DNA of 64,000 bases from Thermoflavifilum sp. (GTDB lineage: Bacteria; Bacteroidota; Bacteroidia; Chitinophagales; Chitinophagaceae): assembly GCF_014961315.1 (NCBI RefSeq), contig NZ_CP063141.1, positions 868,001-932,000 on the forward strand. The letters are read 5' to 3'. A program made the position numbers and the translations under genes. A model generated the notes under the pieces. The model was not told the DNA's origin and ran no database searches. It worked only from the letters and a program-made list of their open reading frames with translations. Of this stretch, positions 45,695 to 53,632 are shown piece after piece (position 1 is the stretch's first letter; every line of letters begins with the position of its first letter).

Positions 45695-46630
45695 ATGACC
45701 ATGCATAACCCCAGAGCTATTCCACGGATCCGGCTGATCATCAACCCTCGCGCCGGTCATCGAAAACGCAAAGCGTTGCTTCGTTTACTGGAAACAGCTT
45801 TGCAAAGACATCGTGTGGCTTACGAGATTTGCTGGACAACCCACGCCGGCCATGGTCGTGAACTGGCAGCCGATGCGATAGCAAAAGGATTTGAATTCGT
45901 GGGCGTGGTCGGTGGCGATGGTTCCGTCAACGAAGTGGCTACAGCCTTCGTAGAAGCCGCTGCCACGCAGCCGAACACCCGGCTGATCATCATTCCCGCC
46001 GGTAGCGGCAATGGGCTTGCCCGCGCCTTACACATTCCGCTTTCACCCCGAAAAGCCATTGAACTGATCCACAGGGGTCAGATCCGGTGGATAGATGCCG
46101 GGGTCGCAAACGATAAATACTTTTTCAGCAATGCAGGCGTGGGATTTGATGCGCTCATTGCCCGTCGCTTTGCCGGACACACCCTCCGTGGGATATTCAC
46201 CTACGTCTGGCTAACGATTGCTTCTTTCCAGCAGTACAGGGCCAAAAAATACACCCTTTGCCTTGATGGCGAAAGCCATCCGGAAAGAGCTTTTCTTATT
46301 GCCATTGCTAACGGCAACCAGTTTGGCTACGCTTTTAAAATAGCTCCTCACGCCCGCCCCGACGATGGCTGGTTTGAAGTATGTGTGATTCAACCCCTGA
46401 ACTGGGGGTCTCTGGCAAAACTGGCCATTCAGGCACTTCGCGGACGATTAACCGAACAGGAAAAACAGGTAAAATTTTATCGTGCAAAGCAACTCACCAT
46501 CCAGCGCAAAAAAAATATCAAATGGATGCAGGTGGATGGGGAGCCCGTAGATATCCGGCATCAAGGGCGTGTGGAAATTAAACTCCTTCCCCGGGTATTA
46601 CCCGTAATAGTACCTGCTAAACCGGAATAA
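45695..46630 (+). CDS. diacylglycerol kinase-family lipid kinase (YegS/DagK-like)
   Basis: The protein is 311 residues from the ATG at 45695, with other starts at GTG 45680 and ATG 45701. It has IRLIINPRAGHRKRKALL, the nucleotide-binding VGVVGGDGSVNEVATAF, IIPAGSGNGLARALHIP and DAGVANDKYFFSNAGVGFDALIA, which place it in the DAGK catalytic/YegS family. It should phosphorylate a lipid (diacylglycerol, sphingoid base or similar) at the inner membrane. It follows nadC by 4 nt in the same operon. Confidence 0.92.
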   Translation: MTMHNPRAIPRIRLIINPRAGHRKRKALLRLLETALQRHRVAYEICWTTHAGHGRELAADAIAKGFEFVGVVGGDGSVNEVATAFVEAAATQPNTRLIIIPAGSGNGLARALHIPLSPRKAIELIHRGQIRWIDAGVANDKYFFSNAGVGFDALIARRFAGHTLRGIFTYVWLTIASFQQYRAKKYTLCLDGESHPERAFLIAIANGNQFGYAFKIAPHARPDDGWFEVCVIQPLNWGSLAKLAIQALRGRLTEQEKQVKFYRAKQLTIQRKKNIKWMQVDGEPVDIRHQGRVEIKLLPRVLPVIVPAKPE

Positions 46631-46684
46631 ATATTTCTTCAATCATGGCCAGCTATGGTTTATACGAATTTCCGGGTTAATTTT

Positions 46685-46718
46685 ATGCGGTTAGGCTTAT
46701 TTTTATTTTTAACCGCAT
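46685..46718 (+). promoter_or_regulatory. 9-bp hairpin in the leader of the SUI1/YciH gene
   Basis: ATGCGGTTA (46685-46693) and TAACCGCAT (46710-46718) are perfect inverted arms around a T-rich 16-nt loop, ending 6 nt before the ATG at 46725. It is placed to affect ribosome access, or it is a protein-binding dyad; it could also end the lipid kinase transcript. Confidence 0.45.
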
Positions 46719-46724
46719 GCATCG

Positions 46725-47060
46725 ATGAAAAAACGAACTTCCTCCTCTGGAATTGTTTACTCTACCGATCCCGATTTTTTCAATCAGCAAGCGGATGCAG
46801 ATGCACCCCAATACCCTGACCGGGCATTGCAAACCTTACACATCAAGTTAGATCAACACCACAGAAAAGGAAAGGTAGTAACCCTGATCACAGGATTCAT
46901 GCTGCCGGAAGATGAAATGCGACAAATTGCCCATGGCCTCAAAACGAGTTGCGGAACCGGCGGCACCTTTGAAAAAGAAACCATCTTGCTGCAGGGCGAT
47001 TTTCGGGAAAAGGCTCGCCAGTGGCTGTTAAAGAATGGATTCACGAAAGTGAAAGGCTGA
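46725..47060 (+). CDS. SUI1/YciH-type translation initiation factor
   Basis: This 111-residue protein has the N-terminal tail SGIVYSTDPDF and the SUI1 fold: LHIKLDQHHRKGKVVTLITGF and the GTGGTFEKETILLQGDFREKA core with LLKNGFTKVKG at the end. Relatives (eIF1, bacterial YciH) act at start-codon selection on the small ribosomal subunit. It is a single gene, convergent with birA 5 nt away, and has a hairpin directly before the start codon. Confidence 0.9.
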   Translation: MKKRTSSSGIVYSTDPDFFNQQADADAPQYPDRALQTLHIKLDQHHRKGKVVTLITGFMLPEDEMRQIAHGLKTSCGTGGTFEKETILLQGDFREKARQWLLKNGFTKVKG

Positions 47061-47065
47061 TCTGC

Positions 47066-47803
47066 CTAATCCAGCACAAATGCGATCTGGCCGAAGGCCC
47101 AGCTCTTCCTGCCTGCTGGAGTATCCATAATCAGGTGTCCATCGGGTAATACTTCCCGGATGATGCCTCGAAACCGCTGCCCCTCATTTTCATACCAGGC
47201 TTCCACATCCTTCCGATATAACCAGCGATGGTATTCCTCGATCAGCTGCCGGGTTTTGCCTCCCTGCAAGTCACGGTATCGCTTCATGATCTGCTCGTAA
47301 ACTTGCTTGAGTACGTCCAGCAGTTCATATTCCCGACCCGTGATCTGGCTCAAAGAAACGGGGTTCGGCAATTCCTCTGGAAACTGTTGCTGGTTTACGT
47401 TTAACCCAATCCCCACTACCGCATATTGCCAGTATTGCCCTTTCCAGGTGTTTTCGATGAGGATACCCCCTGCCTTTTTGTCATCCCAGTACAGGTCGTT
47501 TGTCCATTTTATGTAAAAATCTTGCTGGCAGATACTGGCCACGGCTTCCCTCAAGCCCGCACTCACAGCCATACTGAGCAGAAATGGGGGTTGATGGCTG
47601 ATGACCGCTGGCTTCAACACCAGGCTTACCAGTAAATTTTTGCCGGGTTCGCTGATCCATGCATGATTGCGCTGACCCCGACCGGCATGTTGTTGCATGG
47701 CCTGAATCACGGTGCCTTCTGGCAGGCCTCCGTGCTGAATCCGGGCCATGGCATAATTGTTGGTACTATCCACTTCATCCAATCGAATCAGGACAAATTC
47801 CAT
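47066..47803 (-). CDS. birA: biotin--[acetyl-CoA-carboxylase] ligase
   Basis: This 245-residue enzyme attaches biotin to carrier proteins. It has LDEVDSTNNYAMARI, GTVIQAMQQHAGRGQRNHAW, LVSLVLKPAV, YIKWTNDLYWDDKKAGGILIEN and VVGIGLNVNQQ. It lacks the N-terminal helix-turn-helix of the E. coli form, so it is an enzyme without the repressor part. A promoter with correct 19-bp spacing precedes it on the minus strand. Confidence 0.95.
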   Translation of the reverse strand: MEFVLIRLDEVDSTNNYAMARIQHGGLPEGTVIQAMQQHAGRGQRNHAWISEPGKNLLVSLVLKPAVISHQPPFLLSMAVSAGLREAVASICQQDFYIKWTNDLYWDDKKAGGILIENTWKGQYWQYAVVGIGLNVNQQQFPEELPNPVSLSQITGREYELLDVLKQVYEQIMKRYRDLQGGKTRQLIEEYHRWLYRKDVEAWYENEGQRFRGIIREVLPDGHLIMDTPAGRKSWAFGQIAFVLD

Positions 47804-47839
47804 AGCTGAATCAGATTGGGGTTAATCACTAAATTTATG

Positions 47840-47870
47840 TAAAAATAGAGAGTCGATGCACACGAAGAAA
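47840..47870 (-). promoter_or_regulatory. promoter of birA
   Basis: On the minus strand TTTC (47867-47870) and TATTTTTA (47840-47847) are 19 bp apart, each with one mismatch to the consensus. The start codon is 36 nt further downstream. Confidence 0.45.
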
Positions 47871-47903
47871 CAAACAGCGCCCTAATTTCGTATAGAAATT
47901 TGT

Positions 47904-47911
47904 TAACTTTG
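47904..47911 (+). promoter_or_regulatory. -7 element upstream of rsfS
   Basis: TAACTTTG is an exact TAnnTTTG match, giving a leader of about 58 nt before the TTG at 47976. No -33 TTTG is present at the usual distance. Confidence 0.4.
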
Positions 47912-47975
47912 TTAGAACTGATATTTACCGAAAACGGTTATTTTATTTTACTAAAAAACCAAAAATTACATAAGC

Positions 47976-48386
47976 TTGTTGGAATCCATATCTGCAACAA
48001 CCCGACAGAGACAGCATAAGTCCACACGGCTTCACAAAAACAGCAAAATCATTACATCAATTATCAGGGCAATTCAGGAAAAGAAAGGGCAACGCATCGT
48101 TTCGCTTGACCTCAGAAAAATTCCTGAAGCTATCGCCGACTTTTTTATCATTTGCGAAGCCGATAATTCTATTCAGATCAAGGCCATTGCCGAACACGTG
48201 GAGGAGTATGTAAAAAAACAGGTAGGTGAATCTCCTTATCGACAGGAGGGCTACACAGCTCTGAAATGGGTATTGCTCGATTATGTAAACGTGGTGGTAC
48301 ATATTTTTTATCCGGAAACCCGCCAGTTCTATAAACTGGAAGAAATGTGGAGCGATGCCGAACAGACGGAATTTCCGGACGCTTGA
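47976..48386 (+). CDS. rsfS: ribosome silencing factor RsfS
   Basis: This 136-residue protein binds ribosomal protein L14 and blocks subunit joining when nutrients are scarce. Its core KKGQRIVSLDLRKIPEAIADFFIICEADNSIQIKAIAE and GYTALKWVLLDYVNVVVHIFYPETRQFYKLEEMW is full length. The N-terminus has no Met before residue 110, so a TTG at 47976 or 47979 must serve as start. It stands 41 nt upstream of ftsH and probably shares its transcript. Confidence 0.92.
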   Translation: MLESISATTRQRQHKSTRLHKNSKIITSIIRAIQEKKGQRIVSLDLRKIPEAIADFFIICEADNSIQIKAIAEHVEEYVKKQVGESPYRQEGYTALKWVLLDYVNVVVHIFYPETRQFYKLEEMWSDAEQTEFPDA

Positions 48387-48427
48387 TGGAACTTATTTTT
48401 TATGTTTTGAAACGAATGCATTGACAT

Positions 48428-50455
48428 ATGGAAACAGGAAACGGGCTGCAGGGAAGGGGAACACCCAAAAACCCTCGAAGAGGTCCAAAATTCAATTTTT
48501 ACTGGATTTACGTGCTCATAGCCGTGCTACTGCTGGCTATGAACTTTTTTGATTTCCATGCTAAGCCGCAGGAAATCAGCTTTCAGGATTTTGCAAAAAA
48601 TTATCTTGCCGACCATGATGTAGCCCGACTGGACGTAATTAACGGTCGGCAGGTGGAGGTGTATATCAAACAGGACAGGCTCAACCAGCCTAAATTCAAA
48701 GATGTCGCCCGCAACAACCTGGGTAACCTGAATCCGGGCCCGCATTACGTATTCACCATCGGGAATATCGAAACCTTCAATCAGGAACTGGCTGCCGCCG
48801 AGAAACAATACAATATTGCTCCCGAAGAAATTGATGTTACCTATCACGATCGAGGTGATTGGTTTACGCCGTTTGTGAACATTGCCATCCCCCTGCTCAT
48901 CTTCGTGGCACTTTGGATTTTCCTGATGCGCAAGATGGGCGGCAGCTCCAGTGGAGGAGGGCCGGGAGGCATTTTCAATATTGGTAAATCGCGCGCCCAG
49001 CTGTTTGAAAAAGGTACCCGCGTCAATGTTACATTCAACGATGTAGCCGGGCTCGACGAAGCCAAGCAAGAGGTGATGGAAGTAGTGGACTTCCTGCGCA
49101 ATCCTAAAAAATACACCGCACTGGGTGGCAAAATCCCCAAAGGTGCTTTGCTGGTAGGCCCTCCAGGTACCGGTAAAACCCTGCTGGCTAAAGCCATGGC
49201 CGGTGAGGCACAGGTGCCGTTTTTCTCGATGTCGGGCTCCGACTTTGTTGAGTTGTTTGTAGGCGTAGGAGCCAGCCGGGTACGCGACCTATTCCGCCAG
49301 GCCCGGGAAAAAGCACCCTGTATCATTTTCATTGACGAAATCGACGCCATCGGCCGCGCCCGGGGCAAAAACGTGATGATGAGCAACGACGAAAGGGAAA
49401 ACACCCTGAACCAGCTGCTGGTGGAAATGGATGGCTTCAGTTCCGACAGCGGCATCATTATCCTGGCCGCTACCAACCGACCCGATGTGCTGGATAGCGC
49501 GCTGTTAAGACCCGGACGATTCGATCGGCAGATCACCATCGATAAACCCGACCTCATCGGACGGGAAAAAATTTTCGAGGTGCACCTGAAACCCATCAAA
49601 AAATCCCCCGACTTAGATGTGAAAAAACTGGCGGCCCAAACACCGGGATTTGTTGGAGCCGATATCGCCAATGTATGCAACGAAGCAGCCCTGATAGCGG
49701 CACGCAAGGGGAAGGTCTGTGTGGAAATGGAAGATTTCAACGATGCGATCGACCGGGTAATCGGTGGGTTGGAAAAGAAAAACAAAATCATCTCCCCGGA
49801 AGAAAAAGAAGTCATTGCCTTTCACGAAGCCGGTCATGCCATCTGCGGCTGGTTTCTGGAACATGCCAACCCCCTGGTTAAGGTTACTATCGTGCCGCGG
49901 GGAGTGGCTGCACTGGGCTATGCCCAATACCTGCCCAAAGAACAATACCTCTACAATACCGATCAGCTGATGGACGATATCTGCATGACGCTTGGCGGCC
50001 GTGCAGCCGAGGATCTCATCTTCGGGAAAATATCCACAGGCGCACAGAACGACCTGCAGGTGATCACCAAGATGGCTTATGCCATGGTAACCGTGTATGG
50101 CATGAACGAAAAAATCGGAAATGTTTCATTCTACGACCCACAAAACGACTATACCTTCAGTAAGCCATATTCCGAAGAAACGGCGCGCATGATCGACCAG
50201 GAGGTGCGTAACCTGATTGATAAAGCCTATCGCCGTACCAAAGAATTGCTGCAAAGCCGGCGTAATGAACTTACCATTGTAGCCCGGGAATTATTGAAAA
50301 AGGAAGTGCTTTATCAGGCCGACCTGGAACGGCTTATCGGCAAACGACCTTTTGAAGAGAAAAAGCCCCACGAGCCGGAAGTGATTGTAGCGCCTCCGGA
50401 TAACGTGGAGCCCGCCGATCTGGTTAGACCTTCACCTTCTACGTCCGTATCATGA
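48428..50455 (+). CDS. ftsH: ATP-dependent zinc metalloprotease FtsH
   Basis: This 675-residue membrane protease degrades misfolded and short-lived membrane proteins. Two transmembrane segments (YWIYVLIAVLLLAMNFF and IAIPLLIFVALWIFLM) flank a periplasmic domain. The AAA domain has Walker A GPPGTGKT near 244-251, Walker B FIDEID (301-306) and the second region of homology ATNRPDVLDSALLRPGR. The zinc motif HEAGH is at 466-470. Its stop overlaps the LUD gene by ATGA. Confidence 0.98.
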   Translation: METGNGLQGRGTPKNPRRGPKFNFYWIYVLIAVLLLAMNFFDFHAKPQEISFQDFAKNYLADHDVARLDVINGRQVEVYIKQDRLNQPKFKDVARNNLGNLNPGPHYVFTIGNIETFNQELAAAEKQYNIAPEEIDVTYHDRGDWFTPFVNIAIPLLIFVALWIFLMRKMGGSSSGGGPGGIFNIGKSRAQLFEKGTRVNVTFNDVAGLDEAKQEVMEVVDFLRNPKKYTALGGKIPKGALLVGPPGTGKTLLAKAMAGEAQVPFFSMSGSDFVELFVGVGASRVRDLFRQAREKAPCIIFIDEIDAIGRARGKNVMMSNDERENTLNQLLVEMDGFSSDSGIIILAATNRPDVLDSALLRPGRFDRQITIDKPDLIGREKIFEVHLKPIKKSPDLDVKKLAAQTPGFVGADIANVCNEAALIAARKGKVCVEMEDFNDAIDRVIGGLEKKNKIISPEEKEVIAFHEAGHAICGWFLEHANPLVKVTIVPRGVAALGYAQYLPKEQYLYNTDQLMDDICMTLGGRAAEDLIFGKISTGAQNDLQVITKMAYAMVTVYGMNEKIGNVSFYDPQNDYTFSKPYSEETARMIDQEVRNLIDKAYRRTKELLQSRRNELTIVARELLKKEVLYQADLERLIGKRPFEEKKPHEPEVIVAPPDNVEPADLVRPSPSTSVS

Positions 50456-51126
50456 AAATCTCTCCAGCAAAAGAGAACATCCTGAAGCGGATCCGCAATG
50501 CCCTGAGCCAGCCGGTACCCCTCCCCTTCCCGCAGTCGGAAGGTAATAGCCCGGTGTTTGCACCTCCACCCGAAAACCTGGACGTGCATTTTGCTGAAAC
50601 CTTTGTGAAGCTCAACGGCAAATTTGTGTATTGTGAAGATGTGCAGACATTTGGTAAGCAATTTTTTACCCTTTGCCATCAACAGGGCTGGAAACAGGTA
50701 TTGTGCAGGGAAACCCATTTACTTACATGGCTTTCTCCGGACACACTACCGCATGCCTCTTCCATGGCCACCATTTCTATAGCACCCGACATGGCACTCG
50801 ACCAGATTGAGGTGGCGCTCACCGGTTGTGAATGCCTGGTTGCGCGTACGGCATCGGTTGTCCTCAGCGCCGGTCAGCCATCCGGCCGCATGCCCTCGGT
50901 ATTTGCTCCCGTGCACGTGGTGGTTGCTTTCGCCGATCAACTGGTCTGGGACATCCGCGATGCCCTGCAGCTCATGAAGGAAAAATATGGCGAATCCTGG
51001 CCCTCGATGTGCACTTTGCACACGGGCCCAAGCCGTACCTCCGACATTGAAAAGACCCTGGTGATGGGCGCTCATGGACCCAGGGAAATGTATGTGTTTC
51101 TCATCGACCAGCCGCTTCCTCACTAA
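50452..51126 (+). CDS. LUD domain (LutC/YkgG-type) protein
   Basis: This 224-residue protein has the LUD domain, with LTGCECLVARTASVVLSAG, VFAPVHVVVAFADQLV and HTGPSRTSDIEKTLVMGAHGP. LutC is one part of the lactate oxidase complex LutABC, but no lutA or lutB is near, and Bacteroidota often have this lone form beside ftsH. Its own role is unclear. Translation is probably coupled to ftsH through the 4-nt overlap. Confidence 0.88.
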   Translation: MKISPAKENILKRIRNALSQPVPLPFPQSEGNSPVFAPPPENLDVHFAETFVKLNGKFVYCEDVQTFGKQFFTLCHQQGWKQVLCRETHLLTWLSPDTLPHASSMATISIAPDMALDQIEVALTGCECLVARTASVVLSAGQPSGRMPSVFAPVHVVVAFADQLVWDIRDALQLMKEKYGESWPSMCTLHTGPSRTSDIEKTLVMGAHGPREMYVFLIDQPLPH

Positions 51127-51130
51127 CGGC

Positions 51131-51161
51131 TTTGTCAGCTCTGGAAACTTGACTATCTTGC
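51131..51161 (+). promoter_or_regulatory. promoter of the LpxH-like gene
   Basis: TTTG (51131-51134) and TATCTTGC (51154-51161) are exactly 19 bp apart. The start site at about 51167 supports the GTG at 51182 as the start codon and shows that the gene can be expressed apart from ftsH-LUD. Confidence 0.5.
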
Positions 51162-51181
51162 CGACCCAAGCCTGTCATGCC

Positions 51182-51982
51182 GTGGAGCTGACCATCGCAT
51201 TGCCCGAAAATCAAAAAATTTACTTTGCTTCCGATTTCCACTTGGGTGCTGGTGGAAAACAGGCAAGCCTGCAAAGAGAAAAGCTCATTGTACAATGGCT
51301 GGAAGAAATATCCGTCGATGCAGCCCATATTTTTCTGCTGGGCGATTTATTCGATTTCTGGTTTGAATACAAATCGGTCATCCCCAAAGGTTACACCCGC
51401 CTGTTAGGAAAACTCGCCGAGCTTTCAGACCGGGGCATTCCGGTGTCTGTGTTTATCGGCAATCACGACATGTGGATGAATGGCTATTTTGAAGAAGAAT
51501 TTCATATTCCGGTATACGATAAGCCCCTGATCTTGCATTGCCAGGGAAAAACTTTTTTCTTAGGTCATGGAGATGGCCTCGGACCGGGCGACAAAGGATA
51601 TAAAATGCTGAAACGGGTGTTCCGCAATCCATTTTGCAGAAAGCTCTTCGCCACCCTGCATCCCTCGTGGGGAATAGCCATTGCTAACTTTTTCAGCAGG
51701 CAGAGCCGGGCGGCTACTACTGCCGAAACCTTTCTGGGAGAAGATCGCGAGTGGTTAGTACAATATTGTAAGCAGCGACTAACCGAGCAACATATCGATT
51801 ATTTCATCTTTGGCCATCGCCATCTTGCACTGGATATCGCCCTGCCAGGAGGCAGCCGGTACATTAATCTGGGCGACTGGCTCCGGTTTTATTCTTACGC
51901 CAGTTTTGATGCCAGAGATGGACTGCAATTGTGCTACTATTCCGCTCATGTCCCGGTAAAAACTTTGCCCCTGGATGGTTAA
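51182..51982 (+). CDS. UDP-2,3-diacylglucosamine diphosphatase-like phosphoesterase (LpxH family)
   Basis: The protein is 266 residues from the GTG at 51182; a longer frame from 51074 overlaps the LUD gene and adds no domain. Calcineurin-like metal motifs are YFASDFHLGAGG, FLLGDLFDFWFEYK, VFIGNHDMWMNGYF, FFLGHGDGLGPGDKGYK and YFIFGHRHLALD. The LpxH pattern suggests the UDP-diacylglucosamine hydrolysis step of lipid A synthesis at the inner membrane. The neighbours do not confirm it. Confidence 0.87.
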   Translation: MELTIALPENQKIYFASDFHLGAGGKQASLQREKLIVQWLEEISVDAAHIFLLGDLFDFWFEYKSVIPKGYTRLLGKLAELSDRGIPVSVFIGNHDMWMNGYFEEEFHIPVYDKPLILHCQGKTFFLGHGDGLGPGDKGYKMLKRVFRNPFCRKLFATLHPSWGIAIANFFSRQSRAATTAETFLGEDREWLVQYCKQRLTEQHIDYFIFGHRHLALDIALPGGSRYINLGDWLRFYSYASFDARDGLQLCYYSAHVPVKTLPLDG

Positions 51983-51992
51983 TGCTCGTGTC

Positions 51993-52826
51993 ATGCACCC
52001 GCTTTGTGGTGTGACAATCTGCATCTGTTTGTGCATATCTACTATTACAAGGGCGCAAATGCACGGTTTTTCATTTTCCCTTGCCGATAGCATGCCCCTG
52101 CTTGCCCAACATATCTATGTCGACCCTTTCGGCAACCGATACTGGATTAGCCCGCAGGGTATATTTTTCAAGCAGGATATCCATACCGATAGCCTCTATC
52201 AGTACAGCAACTGGAACGCCGGCATTCCCGAACAGGCGGATGTGAGTAATCCTCTGCAGGTTTTGCTGTTTTATCCCATATCGGCACGTATTTATTTTCT
52301 TTCCCGATGGCTCACGCCCCTGCATGTGCTCGATCTCAAGTCTCAAGGCATCTTGCAGCCCACTGCAGTAGCACTTTCGTATGATAATCAAATCTGGGTT
52401 TTTGACCTGCAGGATGGAATGTTAAAGAAAATCAGTCGGGATGGCCGTTTGCTGCTTCAAAGTGTCCCCTTCAGCCAGCTTGTGCATCGGTTGTTTCGTC
52501 CCACCCGTATCATCGATAGTCGGCAGCAACTGTATCTTTATGATCCACGACTGGGCATAGCCGTATGCGATGAACTGGCCAATTTCCAGACCTTTCTCCC
52601 TGTATCCAGTTCCCGATCATTTGCCGCAGCGGGGAAAAATTTGTACGTGCTCCGCAACGATAGTGTGCTGCTGTTCCGGCCACCGTTCGGGTTACTGGCC
52701 GGCATGCATTTGCCTGCTTATATGCAACCACGGGAGATAGCAGCAGGATCAGGCGACAGCCATTTGTTGTTGCTGGGTACACGAGCATTGTACATCCTTC
52801 AGCTGTCTGAAGTATCAAACAATTGA
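51993..52826 (+). CDS. exported protein of unknown function, beta-propeller-like
   Basis: The protein is 277 residues from the ATG at 51993 and has a signal peptide (GVTICICLCISTITRAQ). The rest is beta-rich with repeated blocks such as HIYVDPFGNRYWISPQGIFF, LQPTAVALSYDNQIWVFDLQ, RIIDSRQQLYLYDPRLGIAV and REIAAGSGDSHLLLLGTRAL, which suggests four to five propeller-like blades. I recognise no family. It is 10 nt after the LpxH-like gene and overlaps recO (convergent) by 28 bp. Confidence 0.75.
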   Translation: MHPLCGVTICICLCISTITRAQMHGFSFSLADSMPLLAQHIYVDPFGNRYWISPQGIFFKQDIHTDSLYQYSNWNAGIPEQADVSNPLQVLLFYPISARIYFLSRWLTPLHVLDLKSQGILQPTAVALSYDNQIWVFDLQDGMLKKISRDGRLLLQSVPFSQLVHRLFRPTRIIDSRQQLYLYDPRLGIAVCDELANFQTFLPVSSSRSFAAAGKNLYVLRNDSVLLFRPPFGLLAGMHLPAYMQPREIAAGSGDSHLLLLGTRALYILQLSEVSNN

Positions 52827-53542
52827 AACAACGTGGGCAACACCTGCAATGCAGTAAATCCCGGAATATGCCATCGCAGGTAATCCTGATAATGCAATAA
52901 TAATTTTCGCCGCTCGGTTTGTTGCAGCCTGAGGGTTGCTGCATCTTCGGCTGTTTGACAGGATAAGAGTCGATCGGTAATTTCACTGGCGGCGGCATCG
53001 AGATAATCCGGATGGGCTGGAACATGCGACAGAAATATTCCTTCTCTGAGATCCAGATAAGGCATGGCAGCACTAAAACCCCGCGGCAGGCCTATGCCCA
53101 GTAATGCGGCCACACGCAGGGTGAAAAATAAGGGCAAATTGGCGATACCTGCATCCGTACGATCCAGCCAGCGCAATTGTTGTTCGCTAAAAGCATACAG
53201 GTCTTTAAACGCCTGCGGATGCTGAAGCACACGCAGCAACAGTTCTACGATATAGAGCATGATGGCAGTTCGTACCGGATCAAACGGTATGCGCTGATAC
53301 AGATAACCATATTGTACTTCGGCTATTCGCTGCAGGCTTTTGCGCGCATGATGATAAACCACCATGTCGAGCATCATGCCGGGCTGGAAGCTGGCGGCTT
53401 TTATCCTGGCCGAACGCGTGCTGCGTACACCATTTACCAGATAACTCTGTATGCCAAACTCTTCCGTGAAAATGGTCACCACCAGGCTGGTTTCACCGTA
53501 TTTTACGGCGCGCAGCACAATACCTCGTGTTTTCTGAAGCAC
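52799..53542 (-). CDS. recO: DNA repair protein RecO
   Basis: The protein is 247 residues from the GTG at 53542 (VLQKTRGIVLRAVKYGETSL), which is the usual RecO N-terminus; the frame to 53599 adds unrelated residues. It has the OB fold (FGIQSYLVNGVRSTRSARIKAASFQPGM) and the helical C-terminal part. It helps load RecA on gapped DNA with RecR. The zinc cysteines of some RecO proteins are not apparent here. It is convergent with the preceding gene. Confidence 0.92.
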   Translation of the reverse strand: MLQKTRGIVLRAVKYGETSLVVTIFTEEFGIQSYLVNGVRSTRSARIKAASFQPGMMLDMVVYHHARKSLQRIAEVQYGYLYQRIPFDPVRTAIMLYIVELLLRVLQHPQAFKDLYAFSEQQLRWLDRTDAGIANLPLFFTLRVAALLGIGLPRGFSAAMPYLDLREGIFLSHVPAHPDYLDAAASEITDRLLSCQTAEDAATLRLQQTERRKLLLHYQDYLRWHIPGFTALQVLPTLFQLFDTSDS

Positions 53543-53632
53543 AGCAATGCAGCATATTTCCGTTGACAAAGGTAGGAAGTTCCTGTTGCTGTGTCTCAAG
53601 TTTAGTAGCTTTGCTCACCTAAACCCGCGGGC

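Noticed and set aside
51074..51181. N-terminal extension of the LpxH-like protein
   Set aside because: It overlaps the LUD gene and covers a well-formed promoter; the GTG at 51182 fits the family start better.
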